A stretch of 8,350 nt of DNA from Caldifarciminota bacterium (lineage in GTDB: Bacteria; Hydrothermota; Hydrothermia; LBFQ01; DSFT01). The notes under the pieces are model-generated. The model ran no database searches. It saw nothing but the letters and a program-made list of their open reading frames with translations, and was not told the DNA's origin. Below are positions 1 to 6,513 of the stretch, piece after piece. Numbering within the stretch: the stretch's first letter is position 1; each line of letters begins with the position of its first letter. The DNA lies in contig WGAQ01000001.1 of NCBI GenBank assembly GCA_015494735.1, positions 1 through 8,350 on the forward strand. The letters run 5' to 3'. A program made the position numbers and the translations under genes.

Positions 1-365
1 AACCCGTATGGCCCAGGAAGAAATTGATAATCCTCATCGGAATAGTTCTGGGAATCATACTTGCAATGGGAATAGTTCTCCTGTACGACCTAATTGACCG
101 CAGAATCAACTCTCCGCTTCAGTTGAAGCGCGTTATGGGAGGAGATTATCCCGTATTCTTCTCCCGGAACAGTTTGAGGAAATTCATTGCATTGAACGGA
201 TGGGACAGGATACACTGCATGGGGAAAGGACCTGAGGACATAGAGAGTTATCCCATGGACGAGGCAAATGCTGTATGCATCAATCCCAGGGGAATGGATT
301 CCCTCGAATTAATACAGGTGCTCAGAAAGGCAGAGCAGAAACCAATCGTGTTCCTGTTTGAATGA
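1..365 (+). CDS. Wzz/GumC-like polysaccharide chain-length protein, C-terminal part (5' truncated)
   Basis: The gene enters from the left; the first complete in-frame codon is at position 3 and there is no in-frame stop before 363. What remains starts PVWPRKK, followed by one strongly hydrophobic segment (LIILIGIVLGIILAMGIVLL) and then LYDLIDRRINSP. This proline-rich motif, second transmembrane helix and basic/acidic 'DxxDxRI.SP' stretch is the classic C-terminal signature of Wzz/PCP family proteins, inner-membrane proteins that set the length of exported polysaccharide chains. About 85 residues follow the helix and should be cytoplasmic. They contain no Walker A motif, so this is not an intact fused BY-tyrosine kinase. 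The stop overlaps the next start by ATGA (362-365), which implies translational coupling to the flippase gene. A TTG at 24 is a possible start codon but falls inside the membrane segment, so it is not the real start. Confidence 0.75.
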   Translation, partial: PVWPRKKLIILIGIVLGIILAMGIVLLYDLIDRRINSPLQLKRVMGGDYPVFFSRNSLRKFIALNGWDRIHCMGKGPEDIESYPMDEANAVCINPRGMDSLELIQVLRKAEQKPIVFLFE

Positions 366-1537
366 TAGAGGCTTTCCATAGGATATTCAAGACAGCCTTC
401 TTCAGAATAACGGCTTCCGCTCTCGGATTTCTGACTGTGGTCATAACTTCCAGGTACCTCGGACCTGAAGGCAGAGGCATACTGGCCCTATTCATGAATA
501 CTGTTATCACAGTCGTCGCATTTTCGGGAAGCTTCCAGGCCAGCATCGTCTATTTCGTGGGAGCGAGGAAGAAGGACTACAGGACGATACTGGAGAACCT
601 AATTCTCATCGCAACCATAACCGCCCTGATATCCATGGGGGCATCCCTCATATTTCCGGCCCTCATACCCCATACCGCAGCACTTCCCATTGCCGTCCTC
701 TTTTTCTCCCTGACTCTCTACATGGAAGGTCTGGCCTATGCACGGGACCATCTGCTACATGCGAATCTGTTCAAATCCCTTCCATCGATAATCTCCTTCG
801 TGCTGATTGCCACGATGCTCATCCTTCTGAACAGGAGGGAAGCAGGTGTAGCAATCTGGATGTGGACCATGGGCTTTCCCCTGACCCTTCTCCTTATGAG
901 AGCACGAATCCCGGTAAAACTCATGCCCGATATCCCGGTTTTGAAGATGCTCATATCCCATGGCATATTCGTCGCCCTCTCCACCTTCATATCCAGAATC
1001 TTCTACAGAATCGATTTCTTCTACCTGTCCCGGATGAAGGGAGATGCAATGGCGGGGATTTACTCCGTTTCCATGACGGTTGCAGATATCAACTTCCTGA
1101 TATTCAACATGATTACCACGGCATTCATGGGAAAGATGGCGGGGGATGAATCCAGAAACTACGTGAAATACGGATTGTTCTATCTGCTCCTGATGGAAAT
1201 CGGATACATTCTGTTCCTGCTCATAACCGGAAACACCCTGATTCCCATCGTATTCGGACAGGAATTCGGAGAGGCCTTTATGCCAGCACTAATCCTGTCC
1301 ATCGCCATCGTATTCTACACCATGGGCTCCCTCATGGCCATATACCTGAATGTCCGCCTCGGGAAAACACACGTACCCTTTGCAATCGCCATAACGGGGC
1401 TCCTCTTCAAGGGGGCCATCGCGTATCCCCTCGTGAAGAATTACGGAATGACAGGTGGGGCAATAAGTTCGCTGATTTCCTATGCTTTAACATTTGTCCT
1501 GTTCGCCCATGCATATCTCCAGACTTCTGAAGATTAG
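362..1537 (+). CDS. Wzx-like polysaccharide flippase (MOP/polysaccharide_synt family)
   Basis: A 391-residue, very hydrophobic protein with about 10-12 predicted membrane helices. Near the N-terminus it has SRYLGPEGRGILAL, matching the 'r.lGpe.yG.lal' signature in the first helices of Wzx/RfbX-type flippases. These carry undecaprenyl-linked oligosaccharide units across the inner membrane. At 391 residues it is slightly shorter than many relatives (400-480). The start ATG at 362 overlaps the Wzz-like stop as ATGA and has no Shine-Dalgarno sequence, so coupled translation is likely. The 3' end overlaps the following Wzy-like gene. The neighbourhood of chain-length protein, flippase and polymerase indicates an O-antigen, capsule or exopolysaccharide assembly operon of the Wzx/Wzy type. 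The sugar substrate cannot be read from the sequence. MurJ is a less likely identity because the context is polysaccharide export and the N-terminal signature is Wzx-like. Confidence 0.82.
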   Translation: MIEAFHRIFKTAFFRITASALGFLTVVITSRYLGPEGRGILALFMNTVITVVAFSGSFQASIVYFVGARKKDYRTILENLILIATITALISMGASLIFPALIPHTAALPIAVLFFSLTLYMEGLAYARDHLLHANLFKSLPSIISFVLIATMLILLNRREAGVAIWMWTMGFPLTLLLMRARIPVKLMPDIPVLKMLISHGIFVALSTFISRIFYRIDFFYLSRMKGDAMAGIYSVSMTVADINFLIFNMITTAFMGKMAGDESRNYVKYGLFYLLLMEIGYILFLLITGNTLIPIVFGQEFGEAFMPALILSIAIVFYTMGSLMAIYLNVRLGKTHVPFAIAITGLLFKGAIAYPLVKNYGMTGGAISSLISYALTFVLFAHAYLQTSED

Positions 1538-2819
1538 TTTCTGGATTACCTTCCTCCTCGGATACGTGGGCGTATTCGGATTCGTGATAGACCTGGGACC
1601 ATTCTCCCTCTACCCCTTCAGGTTATTTTACCTCATACTCGTATCCATCCTTGCAGTAAGGTGGCTCACCGATACCCGCGAAGTGGTCAGATTCTTCCAC
1701 AGCGGTGTAAGGTATGGCTGGTTCTTCATGGCATGGCTCGTCTATTTGATATTTCTGAGCATCTGGATAGTGAATGTGGATTATGCCAAGAACGAGATTT
1801 TCAACCTCCTCATCCTCCTGACCTTCATCCTCATTTCCATATATCTGATAGAGGATGAGCAGGACTTCCAGACCCTTATGAAAATATGGCTCTTCTTCTA
1901 CATCCTGAATCTCGCAATCGGAATGTGGGAGGTGATGACCGGGAATCATCTTCCAACCTCCAAGTATCACATAAGTTCCTTTTCCACATACAAGGCAGAG
2001 GTATCCATACTGTACAAGAGGAGTTTCATGCCCACCACATTCTTCAACAACCAGAACAACTTCGCCACGTATCTCACCCTTTCCATTCCAGTGGTGTTCT
2101 TCTACGTAAGAAACACTCTGTGGAGATTGCTCCTGTCCGGAGCAGGGGTTTTCCTCCTCCTCGCAACCCTTTCGAGAGCCAATCTCATCGCCCTGTTCGT
2201 GGAAGCCCTTGCTCTTCCATTCTTCCTGTCCCGCAGGCAGAATGCGATTTACATTCCCGTTCTGATAACCTCCATGGTGCTCTCCGTATTCACCGTTTAT
2301 GTGATTGCCACCACCCCGCTGGGCATAAAGGACCAGCGAATCCAGAGGTTCTACGAAAATGTGCGTATGAAAATAGTCAACTTCATGAAGGGGGGTATGG
2401 GGAAGAGGGAACTTTCAACCCGCATAAGAATCGGGCTCATACAGAACTCCATATACTACTTCGAGAAGACCTCCGGTCTCGGCACGGGTCCGGGGCAACT
2501 GGAATACTACATAGACAAATACCCCATAGCCTACACATATTATCTGAAGAATCCCCACAACTGGTGGCTGGAGATTCTGGCCAAGTACGGAATACCCATC
2601 TTTATACTGTACATCCTGTTCCTGATTTACCTGTTTTACAACTTTCTGCACTTCCGACAATGTCCCCTCGCAAGGGGCTTTGCCATCGCACTGCTGGGAT
2701 TCATACCAGGCTCCATAAGCCCATCCGGAATGATGACATTCTTCCCCATGTGGGCCTTCTTCATAATGTCCATAGGGTACATAAAAGTTCTTGCAGGAAA
2801 AAAGAAATGCATTCTCTAA
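1509..2819 (+). CDS. Wzy/WaaL-like O-antigen polymerase or ligase (Wzy_C domain)
   Basis: A 436-residue polytopic membrane protein with many hydrophobic segments. Typical family features are visible: NNQNNFATYL in the first half, a short Ser-Arg motif (S222-R223, in LATLSRANLIALF), and a large hydrophilic loop followed by GTGPGQLEYY and then PHNWWLEILAKYGIP (His350). The 'PHN..le.l...Gi' box is the hallmark of the Wzy_C superfamily, which either polymerises lipid-linked repeat units or ligates chains to an acceptor outside the inner membrane. Polymerase is favoured by the adjacent flippase and chain-length genes, but ligase cannot be excluded. I chose the ATG at 1509, overlapping the flippase gene by 29 bases. 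A TTG at 1494 would add five residues (MSCSP) and has no better support. No ribosome binding site is visible. The stop TAA overlaps the stop of the opposing gene. Confidence 0.8.
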   Translation: MHISRLLKISFWITFLLGYVGVFGFVIDLGPFSLYPFRLFYLILVSILAVRWLTDTREVVRFFHSGVRYGWFFMAWLVYLIFLSIWIVNVDYAKNEIFNLLILLTFILISIYLIEDEQDFQTLMKIWLFFYILNLAIGMWEVMTGNHLPTSKYHISSFSTYKAEVSILYKRSFMPTTFFNNQNNFATYLTLSIPVVFFYVRNTLWRLLLSGAGVFLLLATLSRANLIALFVEALALPFFLSRRQNAIYIPVLITSMVLSVFTVYVIATTPLGIKDQRIQRFYENVRMKIVNFMKGGMGKRELSTRIRIGLIQNSIYYFEKTSGLGTGPGQLEYYIDKYPIAYTYYLKNPHNWWLEILAKYGIPIFILYILFLIYLFYNFLHFRQCPLARGFAIALLGFIPGSISPSGMMTFFPMWAFFIMSIGYIKVLAGKKKCIL

Positions 2820-3016
2820 TCTTCCTCAAGGAGTTTCCTCCTCAGGTCCCAGTCATCATCCTGAAGTAATTCCATCAGTTTCCTCAACTCATCCATATCC
2901 ATCTCCTCGAGACGGGAAAGATATTTCTCCTCCAGCAACTTCTGCACCTCGAGCATTCCGGAGGAGCGAATCCTGAATTTTATGCGCCTTATGAGTTCCT
3001 CCCTTTCGTCCATCAT
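2816..3016 (-). CDS. small SdhE-like (Sdh5 family) protein
   Basis: A 66-residue acidic, helical protein. The pattern RIRSSGMLEVQKLL, then a Tyr-containing helix, 'MDMDELRKLMELLQ' and DDDWDLRRKLL resembles the SdhE/Sdh5 family (flavinator; E. coli YgfY has RRGMRELD ... LLECDDPDLFNWL). SdhE helps covalent attachment of FAD to SdhA or FrdA. The family's RGxxE motif appears here as SGMLE (Ser19-Gly20-Met21-Leu22-Glu23): Gly and Glu are kept and the Arg is lost. The protein is also shorter than the usual 80-95 residues. No succinate dehydrogenase gene is in the window. The start ATG (3016-3014) overlaps the stop of the upstream membrane protein gene as ATGA, so the two are probably translated together. 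A second ATG follows immediately (3013) and may be used instead. Family assignment rests on pattern alone; a generic small helical protein is the alternative. Confidence 0.55.
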   Translation of the reverse strand: MMDEREELIRRIKFRIRSSGMLEVQKLLEEKYLSRLEEMDMDELRKLMELLQDDDWDLRRKLLEED

Positions 3017-3348
3017 TCCACCGGAGTGAACAGGAGAAATATGATGCCCGTGGCCCCGAACCAGAGGCCAAGATATCCCAGCAGATGGCTCAGATGCGGC
3101 AAGAAGTATATGTGCTCCAGGAATCTGGAGATGGGATAGAGGACCGTAAGGAACATCATGGAAGAAACGATTATCCTGAATATCATGGAGGGGGTATTCC
3201 TCAGTATAAGGCCGGCAATCACATTTAGAAGTCCCATGTACAGGAAACCGAAGTCCGGAATGTAGTCCATTTCCATCCTGTAGGCGGCCATCCGGATTAT
3301 AATATCCACGAGAATCAATCCCAGCCCGAATAGGGTGTTGAAGGTCAT
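3013..3348 (-). CDS. small four-helix membrane protein, function unknown
   Basis: A 111-residue hydrophobic protein with four likely membrane helices at about residues 4-22, 34-50, 55-77 and 88-109. The third loop region holds three histidines (His79, His85, His88) around a short Pro-containing turn, which could bind a metal or heme, but nothing proves it. I do not recognise the family. The gene begins only 27 bases after the tRNA-Gly gene and has its own TATAAA hexamer inside that gap, 17 bases before the ATG, with no Shine-Dalgarno sequence. Its stop overlaps the next start by ATGA, which ties it to the SdhE-like protein. That pairing loosely suggests a membrane anchor with a flavin-related helper, but this is speculation. 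Confidence 0.65.
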   Translation of the reverse strand: MTFNTLFGLGLILVDIIIRMAAYRMEMDYIPDFGFLYMGLLNVIAGLILRNTPSMIFRIIVSSMMFLTVLYPISRFLEHIYFLPHLSHLLGYLGLWFGATGIIFLLFTPVE

Positions 3349-3359
3349 GGAGAGAAAAG

Positions 3360-3365
3360 TTTATA
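3360..3365 (-). promoter_or_regulatory. -10-like hexamer TATAAA for the small membrane protein gene
   Basis: TATAAA on the minus strand lies in the 27-base gap between tRNA-Gly and the membrane protein ATG at 3348. The first T is 17 bases before the A of the ATG, giving a predicted leader of about five bases. The same spacing separates a TATAAA from the tRNA 5' end, which supports reading it as a -10 box. No clear -35 is seen; that position falls inside the tRNA gene. Confidence 0.5.
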
Positions 3366-3374
3366 GGAAGGAAG

Positions 3375-3446
3375 AGCGGGCGACGGGATTCGAACCCGCG
3401 ACCCCCAGCTTGGGAAGCTGGCGCTCTACCCCTGAGCTACGCCCGC
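3375..3446 (-). tRNA. tRNA-Gly (anticodon CCC)
   Basis: The 72-base minus-strand sequence folds into a complete cloverleaf. The acceptor stem GCGGGCG pairs with CGCCCGC and the discriminator base is T. The D-arm is GCTC-AGGGGTA-GAGC, the anticodon stem CCAGC/GCTGG closes the loop TTCCCAA, and the T-arm has loop TTCGAAT. The anticodon CCC reads GGG glycine codons. The 3' CCA is not encoded (the next bases are CTT), so it must be added after transcription. The gene sits between the GlmU-like gene and the membrane protein gene, all on the minus strand. No terminator hairpin follows, so read-through into the membrane protein gene is possible. Confidence 0.97.
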
Positions 3447-3457
3447 TCGAAATAAAT

Positions 3458-3463
3458 TTTATA
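3458..3463 (-). promoter_or_regulatory. extended -10 promoter element of tRNA-Gly
   Basis: TGCTATAAA on the minus strand is an extended -10 (TGnTATAAA). Its hexamer starts 17 bases before the first base of the tRNA, so transcription would begin about five bases before the mature 5' end. It serves as an internal reference for the similar hexamers found before the protein genes. Confidence 0.6.
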
Positions 3464-3477
3464 GCATCCGGGGAAAC

Positions 3478-3502
3478 GAAAGAAGGGGGAAATGGAGCCC
3501 CC
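3478..3502 (-). terminator. possible intrinsic terminator after the GlmU-like gene
   Basis: Directly at the stop codon, GGGGG (3502-3498) and CCCCC (3489-3485) can pair around an eight-base loop. A moderately T-rich run, TTCTTTCG, follows on the minus strand. The T-tract is imperfect, so this is a weak to moderate call. It would separate the upstream gene from the tRNA promoter. Confidence 0.4.
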
Positions 3503-4749
3503 TACTTCTTCGAAGTTCTGGTGGTCTTCTTCCTGGATTTGGTGCTCTTCTTGCTGGAAGTCCCGGACCCCTTTGCAACCACGTACTTCCTGGATTCTTC
3601 CTTTATGTGCTTTATGAGGTCCGCGTAAATGTCCGTAATGGAAAAGTCCCTTCTGCTCATCATCCTTTCCGCTATTTCCAGGGCCTTATCCAGAGGGACT
3701 TCGGAGCCATCTATCCAGGTGAAGTCGGGGACGAATCCGCTCACTATTCTGTCAGCGATGGCAAAGGTGAATGCTCCCATCACAGTTCCGCTGTTTACCG
3801 CTGTGTTTATTCCTATCTTGGCATGGGGACCGACCATGGCTCCAAGGAACTGTCTGCCCGTATCGATTTCCTTCTTCTCCGGATAGTAGAAGGCTTTTAT
3901 CTTTCCATAGGTGTTCTTGAGATTGCTGAAGTTGGTTCCCGCCCCTATGTTGACCCATTCGGCCACTATCGTATGCCCCATGAAGCCATCGTGCTGCTTG
4001 TTGGAGTATCCCCAGATTATGCTGTTGGTAATCTCGCCACCCACCTTGGAAACGGGTCCTATGGCCACATTCCCCAGGATTCGGGTCATGGGCTGAACGA
4101 CGCTGCTTCTTCCGATATACGCGGGTCCCTCTATATAACTGTTCGCCCTTATGACTGCGCCGCTGTCTATGAATATGCTTCCCTTGGAAGCATCCAGTAT
4201 GACACCCGTCTCTATGGTAACGCTCGTGTCTATGAAGATATCCGGCGTGCTTATCATGGCAACACCCTTGTAGGGCTTGAAGGACTTCTTGCCGGATATC
4301 TGATGGTCCTTTATTATCTGGTCATGGATGTAATCCAGAAACTCCCAGGGGGTCTGGAGCAGAATCACCTCCTCCAGCTTCTCCACATCCCCATCCCAGT
4401 TGTCGGGATTACGGACATCGAAGACGCGGAACTTCTTCAGGTATGCTCCGAAGGGCCTGCCATTGGCATCCAGGAAGAGGGTATCCTTCTCCTTGCGGAA
4501 ATTGGGATACTTCTTGAAGTAGATCGTGGGGAGCAGAAGTATGGTTTCACCATCGTGCTTGTTCTCCGGAAAGGAGGAGAATAGCCCCCTGAGTTCCTTC
4601 CTGTGAGTATAACCGAAGACATTGCCGTACAGTTTGCTTATCCTCTCCAGGAAAGTGAAGATACCAATTCTCAGGTCCCACGTGGGCCTGGTCCACGTGA
4701 AGGGAAGGAATTTTTCCCAATCGTAGTCTAAAAGTAATGTAACGATCAT
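3502..4749 (-). CDS. GlmU-like sugar nucleotidyltransferase / left-handed beta-helix protein (NTP_transf_4 type)
   Basis: A 415-residue protein when started at the ATG at 4749. The N-terminus (LLLDYDWEKFLPFTWTRP, then DLRIGIFTFLER) matches the GlmU-like putative sugar nucleotidyltransferases common in Bacteroidota and relatives. These lack the usual LAAGxGTRM signature, and so does this one. Residues from about 165 to 345 form hexapeptide repeats of a left-handed beta-helix (IDTSVTIETGVILD, IGRSSVVQP, VAIGPVSKVGG). They include the diagnostic GYSNKQHDG and NIGAGTNFSNLKN (residues 247-279). The likely role is in sugar-nucleotide or cell-envelope precursor metabolism in the cytoplasm, but the exact reaction is unknown. 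The C-terminus carries an unusual Lys/Ser/Thr/Arg tail. The frame stays open to 5079, but the added 110 residues use codons rare elsewhere here (TTA, CGT) and do not belong to the family. The start at 4749 coincides with the domain start and has a TAAAAT box before it. Confidence 0.82.
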   Translation of the reverse strand: MIVTLLLDYDWEKFLPFTWTRPTWDLRIGIFTFLERISKLYGNVFGYTHRKELRGLFSSFPENKHDGETILLLPTIYFKKYPNFRKEKDTLFLDANGRPFGAYLKKFRVFDVRNPDNWDGDVEKLEEVILLQTPWEFLDYIHDQIIKDHQISGKKSFKPYKGVAMISTPDIFIDTSVTIETGVILDASKGSIFIDSGAVIRANSYIEGPAYIGRSSVVQPMTRILGNVAIGPVSKVGGEITNSIIWGYSNKQHDGFMGHTIVAEWVNIGAGTNFSNLKNTYGKIKAFYYPEKKEIDTGRQFLGAMVGPHAKIGINTAVNSGTVMGAFTFAIADRIVSGFVPDFTWIDGSEVPLDKALEIAERMMSRRDFSITDIYADLIKHIKEESRKYVVAKGSGTSSKKSTKSRKKTTRTSKK

Positions 4750-4759
4750 AATTGCGAAA

Positions 4760-4765
4760 ATTTTA
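4760..4765 (-). promoter_or_regulatory. -10-like hexamer TAAAAT for the GlmU-like gene
   Basis: TAAAAT on the minus strand begins 16 bases before the A of the ATG at 4749, predicting a leader of about four bases. A TTGACC lies only seven bases further upstream, too close to act as the -35 for this box. No Shine-Dalgarno sequence is present. Confidence 0.5.
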
Positions 4766-5266
4766 AAGGACAGGTCAACAAACCGGCGAAATAATCCCGC
4801 CAGTTCCCGTCCTCTAACAGGCATTGGAACACCCCCGGAGAAGGCCCATGGAATTGCGTCAGGAAGGGACCGAGTTAAAAGCAAAGGGGCCATGAGGGAG
4901 AAGAGGTAAGCATACGGAAAGAAGAACCCGGAGAACTCCCAATACGCACTACGGGAGAAGAGTAAAGAATGGGCACAAATCCTGTCCCCGCCATCACCTT
5001 TGACATCGAGGGAAAGTAAAAGCCGATTTATGCCTGTATATAGGAGAAAGCGGACAGCCATCCGGGCCCCGGAGCCCATGTCTTCCCGGGAGCGTAAAGT
5101 TTCTTATCCAAAAGGAATGTTCCACACTTTTCCCGCTCTCTTCTACCACCTGAGCGCATACAGAAAAACATCATCCATACCAGCAGGAGTGCACGCATAT
5201 CAAGAGCTGAAGCATTCCAGAATCGGCCACGCCTGTAGTCCATTTTCCTGCCCGGGACCATAACCT
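4766..5266. other. divergent intergenic region, no gene supported
   Basis: About 500 bases lie between the promoters of the divergent GlmU-like and FabH genes. Open frames exist on both strands, but their translations look random and use codons that the real genes here avoid. The region has several CCCGGG or near-palindromic GC-rich stretches (around 5062-5075, 5085-5094 and 5250-5256). A TATATA at 5038-5043 (+) is followed by a GC-rich segment that could fold. I see no tRNA, repeat or recognisable riboswitch. It may hold an unrecognised small RNA or degraded sequence. Confidence 0.5.
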
Positions 5267-5272
5267 TAAAAT
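5267..5272 (+). promoter_or_regulatory. -10-like hexamer TAAAAT for fabH
   Basis: TAAAAT starts 15 bases before the A of the ATG at 5282, predicting a leader of about three bases. The sequence between it and the ATG (TGTCCCATT) holds no ribosome binding site. No strong -35 is seen 17 bases upstream. Confidence 0.5.
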
Positions 5273-5281
5273 TGTCCCATT

Positions 5282-6262
5282 ATGAGCAGGATTTATGCCC
5301 GTATTGCCGGAATCGGTCATTATGTTCCACCGGCCCGCCTCACCAACCACGACCTGGAGAGGATAGTGGAGACATCCGACCAGTGGATAACGGAGAGAAG
5401 CGGCATAAAGGAAAGGAGAATCGCGTCCATAGATGAGAACACATCGGACCTGGGCTATAAATCCGCTCTGAAAGCCCTCGAGGATGCTGGAATGAAGGCG
5501 GAGGATATAGATTTCATCGTCTCCGCCACCAACACCCCTGACATGATATTCCCCGCGACGGGATGCCTGGAAGCGGCAAAACTGGGGCTGAAGGCCCCCT
5601 GCTTCGATGTACAGGCAGGGTGTCCCGGAGTGATTTACGCTCTGGAGGTGGCGAGGGCATTCATAGAATCCGGAATCTACAGAAATGTGCTGGTAATAAC
5701 TTCTGAAGTCCTATCCAGATTCGTCAACTGGAAGGACAGGACCACATGCGTCCTCTTTGGAGACGGAGCAGCATCGTATGTGCTAACTGCGTCCAGCGAA
5801 CCCGGATTCATCGGCTCCTGTCTATCCGGTGATGGCTCTCTGGGGGACCTGTTGAAATTTCCGGCGGGGGGTGTCAGGGAGCCTGCGAGCGAATACACGG
5901 TGAAGAATCACAGACATGCGGTCTTTATGCAGGGTAGAGAGGTGTTCCGGTATGCGGTGAGTTATATGGCAAAGGCCAGCCTCAAAGCCCTGGAAAGGTC
6001 GGGCCTTTCACCGCAGGATATCGACTGGGTCGTTCCCCACCAGGCCAACAAGCGCATAATAGATGCCACTATGGATAAACTGGGATTGCCCCATGAGAAA
6101 GCTTACGTAAACATAGACAAATACGGAAACACATCCGTCGCCACGATAGGAATAGCCCTTTCGGAGATGAAGGAGAAAGGACTTCTGAAAAGGGGACAGA
6201 ATGTCCTGATAGTGTCCTTCGGTGCAGGATTCACGTGGGGAGCAATAGTATTCAGGTACTGA
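5282..6262 (+). CDS. fabH: beta-ketoacyl-[ACP] synthase III (FabH)
   Basis: A 326-residue protein of normal FabH length. FabH condenses an acyl-CoA (usually acetyl-CoA) with malonyl-ACP to start fatty acid synthesis in the cytoplasm. The full catalytic triad is visible: Cys114 in DVQAGCPGVIYAL, His253 in VVPHQANKRII and Asn283 in YGNTSVATIG. CoA-contact residues also match E. coli FabH: Trp35 in SDQWITERSGI, the nearby Arg39, and Arg153 in KDRTTCVLFGDGAA. The active-site context AGCPG differs slightly from the common AAC(A/S)GF. The gene is alone: no plsX, fabD, fabG or acpP is adjacent, so it is not in the usual fab cluster. The ATG at 5282 gives the standard N-terminus (YARIAGIGHYVPP) and lacks a Shine-Dalgarno sequence. 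The 3' end overlaps the opposing small gene by 11 bases. A related KAS III-like enzyme with a different primer is possible. Confidence 0.92.
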   Translation: MSRIYARIAGIGHYVPPARLTNHDLERIVETSDQWITERSGIKERRIASIDENTSDLGYKSALKALEDAGMKAEDIDFIVSATNTPDMIFPATGCLEAAKLGLKAPCFDVQAGCPGVIYALEVARAFIESGIYRNVLVITSEVLSRFVNWKDRTTCVLFGDGAASYVLTASSEPGFIGSCLSGDGSLGDLLKFPAGGVREPASEYTVKNHRHAVFMQGREVFRYAVSYMAKASLKALERSGLSPQDIDWVVPHQANKRIIDATMDKLGLPHEKAYVNIDKYGNTSVATIGIALSEMKEKGLLKRGQNVLIVSFGAGFTWGAIVFRY

Positions 6263-6494
6263 AGGGTGGCTTAAGGGGCTCTATAGTAATTCTCCTGCCG
6301 CTATCGGTTTCAAGAACTATCCGTCCACAACACTCCTCCACTATTCTACCCTCGTATATGTACCTGCACGTTCCAGCCCTGGCAAAGAGCCTGTAGGTGT
6401 GTTCATCCACCTGAGTGAGGACGGGATTGGCCACAACCCTGCGCCTCCCCTCCCACGTGTCTATCTCCAGATAGTACCATCCGAACAACTGCAT
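6252..6494 (-). CDS. small hypothetical protein, 80 residues
   Basis: I do not recognise this family. The 80-residue protein looks real: its codon use (AGG, ATA, GGA, GAG) matches the neighbours and its composition is that of a small, mostly beta-strand soluble protein. It has an aromatic N-terminus (MQLFGWYYLEIDTW) and three cysteines (Cys43, Cys55, Cys56), the last two adjacent. There is no signal peptide or membrane segment. A TAACAT hexamer lies 19 bases before the ATG and no Shine-Dalgarno sequence is seen. It runs toward fabH and overlaps its 3' end by 11 bases. An overlapping frame on the plus strand (6399-6641) looks non-coding. Confidence 0.6.
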   Translation of the reverse strand: MQLFGWYYLEIDTWEGRRRVVANPVLTQVDEHTYRLFARAGTCRYIYEGRIVEECCGRIVLETDSGRRITIEPLKPPFST

Positions 6495-6507
6495 GGTTCC
6501 GGGAGAA

Positions 6508-6513
6508 ATGTTA
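6508..6513 (-). promoter_or_regulatory. possible -10 hexamer TAACAT for the 80-residue gene
   Basis: TAACAT on the minus strand begins 19 bases before the ATG at 6494, a slightly longer spacing than before the other genes. It fits TANNNT but is the weakest member of the set. Confidence 0.35.

Noticed and set aside
1886..2869. A 327-codon open frame on the plus strand, rich in His, Pro and Ser.
   Set aside because: It is an out-of-frame shadow of the Wzy-like gene, with a composition typical of a shifted frame.
3335..3628. A plus-strand frame encoding ATGFEPATPSLGSW.
   Set aside because: This is the well-known false peptide from reading a tRNA gene antisense; the region is tRNA-Gly.
3607..4584. 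A 325-codon open frame on the plus strand.
   Set aside because: It is antisense to the GlmU-like gene, whose beta-helix motifs are unmistakable.
4750..5079. A 110-residue N-terminal extension of the GlmU-like protein.
   Set aside because: The family domain starts at the ATG at 4749, a promoter-like box lies just upstream of it, and the extension uses codons rare in the real genes here.
4760..5272. Archaeal TATA-box reading of the TTTAAAAT/CTTAAAAT elements.
   Set aside because: They lie only about 15-18 bases before the ATG, too close for an archaeal TATA box even on a leaderless mRNA. The tRNA spacing and the gene content are bacterial.
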